Source: Jejubacter sp036620675 (GTDB taxonomy: Bacteria > Pseudomonadota > Gammaproteobacteria > Enterobacterales > Enterobacteriaceae). Taken from it: a stretch of DNA of 58,396 nt. Numbering within the stretch: the stretch's first letter is position 1; each line of letters opens with the position of its first letter. A program made the translations under genes and the position numbers. The stretch lies in assembly GCA_036620675.1 (NCBI GenBank), contig JAZHEE010000027.1; one strand, 5' to 3'. Positions 58,344-58,396 of this stretch are shown here, piece after piece. The notes beneath the pieces are model-generated. The model was not told the DNA's origin and made no database searches. It saw only the letters and a program-made list of their open reading frames with translations.

Positions 58344-58396
58344 ATGCCTGGCAGTTCCCTACTCTCGCATGGGGAGACCCCACACTACCATCGGCG
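58344..58396 (-). rRNA. rrf: 5S rRNA, 3' end (partial)
   Basis: The last 53 bases match the 3' end of enterobacterial 5S rRNA (reverse complement ATGCCTGGCAGTTCCCTAC...). The gene continues beyond the window. Position beside kgtP corresponds to E. coli rrnG. Confidence 0.95.

Overview
The window is a chromosomal segment of a moderately GC-rich member of the Enterobacteriaceae. Proteins and gene order match the Escherichia coli K-12 stretch glyA-hmp-glnB-glrR-qseG-glrK-glmY-purL-mltF-tadA-pgpC ... yfhH-yfhL-acpS-pdxJ-recO-era-rnc-lepB-lepA-rseC-rseB-rseA-rpoE-nadB-trmN6-srmB-grcA-ung-yfiF-trxC-tapT-patZ-pssA-yfiM-kgtP-rrn (5S). It is not E. coli: the MurNAc genes murQ-murP sit beside yfhH, a tail-encoding island lies between yfhH and yfhL, and sequences diverge throughout. 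The genus cannot be fixed from the sequence alone.

Left core (1-17600): one-carbon metabolism (glyA), NO detoxification (hmp), nitrogen signalling (glnB), the GlrK/GlrR two-component system with lipoprotein QseG, and the small RNA GlmY with a sigma-54 promoter and three GlrR boxes. Purine synthesis (purL), murein and MurNAc recycling (mltF, murQ, murP, the RpiR regulator yfhH), tRNA editing (tadA) and phospholipid synthesis (pgpC) follow.

Accessory island (17601-33959): a compact, apparently complete R-type tailocin (contractile phage-tail bacteriocin). It has a LexA-like repressor, a Q-type antiterminator, three tandem promoter-like repeats each followed by an intrinsic terminator, a lysis cassette (lysozyme, holin, class 3 lipase, Rz with embedded Rz1), and a full tail operon (neck, sheath, tube, chaperone with a -1 frameshift, tape measure, baseplate, fibre). 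A serine invertase flips a 1.55-kb segment to swap the fibre C-terminus. I see no capsid, portal, terminase, replication or integrase gene. The suggested logic is: the repressor holds the locus silent; loss of repression makes Q; Q lets polymerase pass the stacked terminators and those inside the operon; particles form and the cell lyses. The invertase varies the receptor-binding end between cells.

Right core (33960-58396): yfhL, acpS-pdxJ, the rnc-era-recO and lepA-lepB operons, the envelope-stress operon rpoE-rseABC with leader peptide rseD, nadB, RNA-modification and helicase genes (trmN6, srmB, yfiF, tapT), anaerobic grcA with two FNR boxes, ung, trxC, the lysine acetyltransferase patZ, pssA, yfiM, kgtP, then rRNA terminators, a degenerate 5S relic and the 3' end of a 5S rRNA gene running off the window.

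No tRNA gene, complete insertion sequence or CRISPR array was seen. Two short dispersed repeat elements are present.
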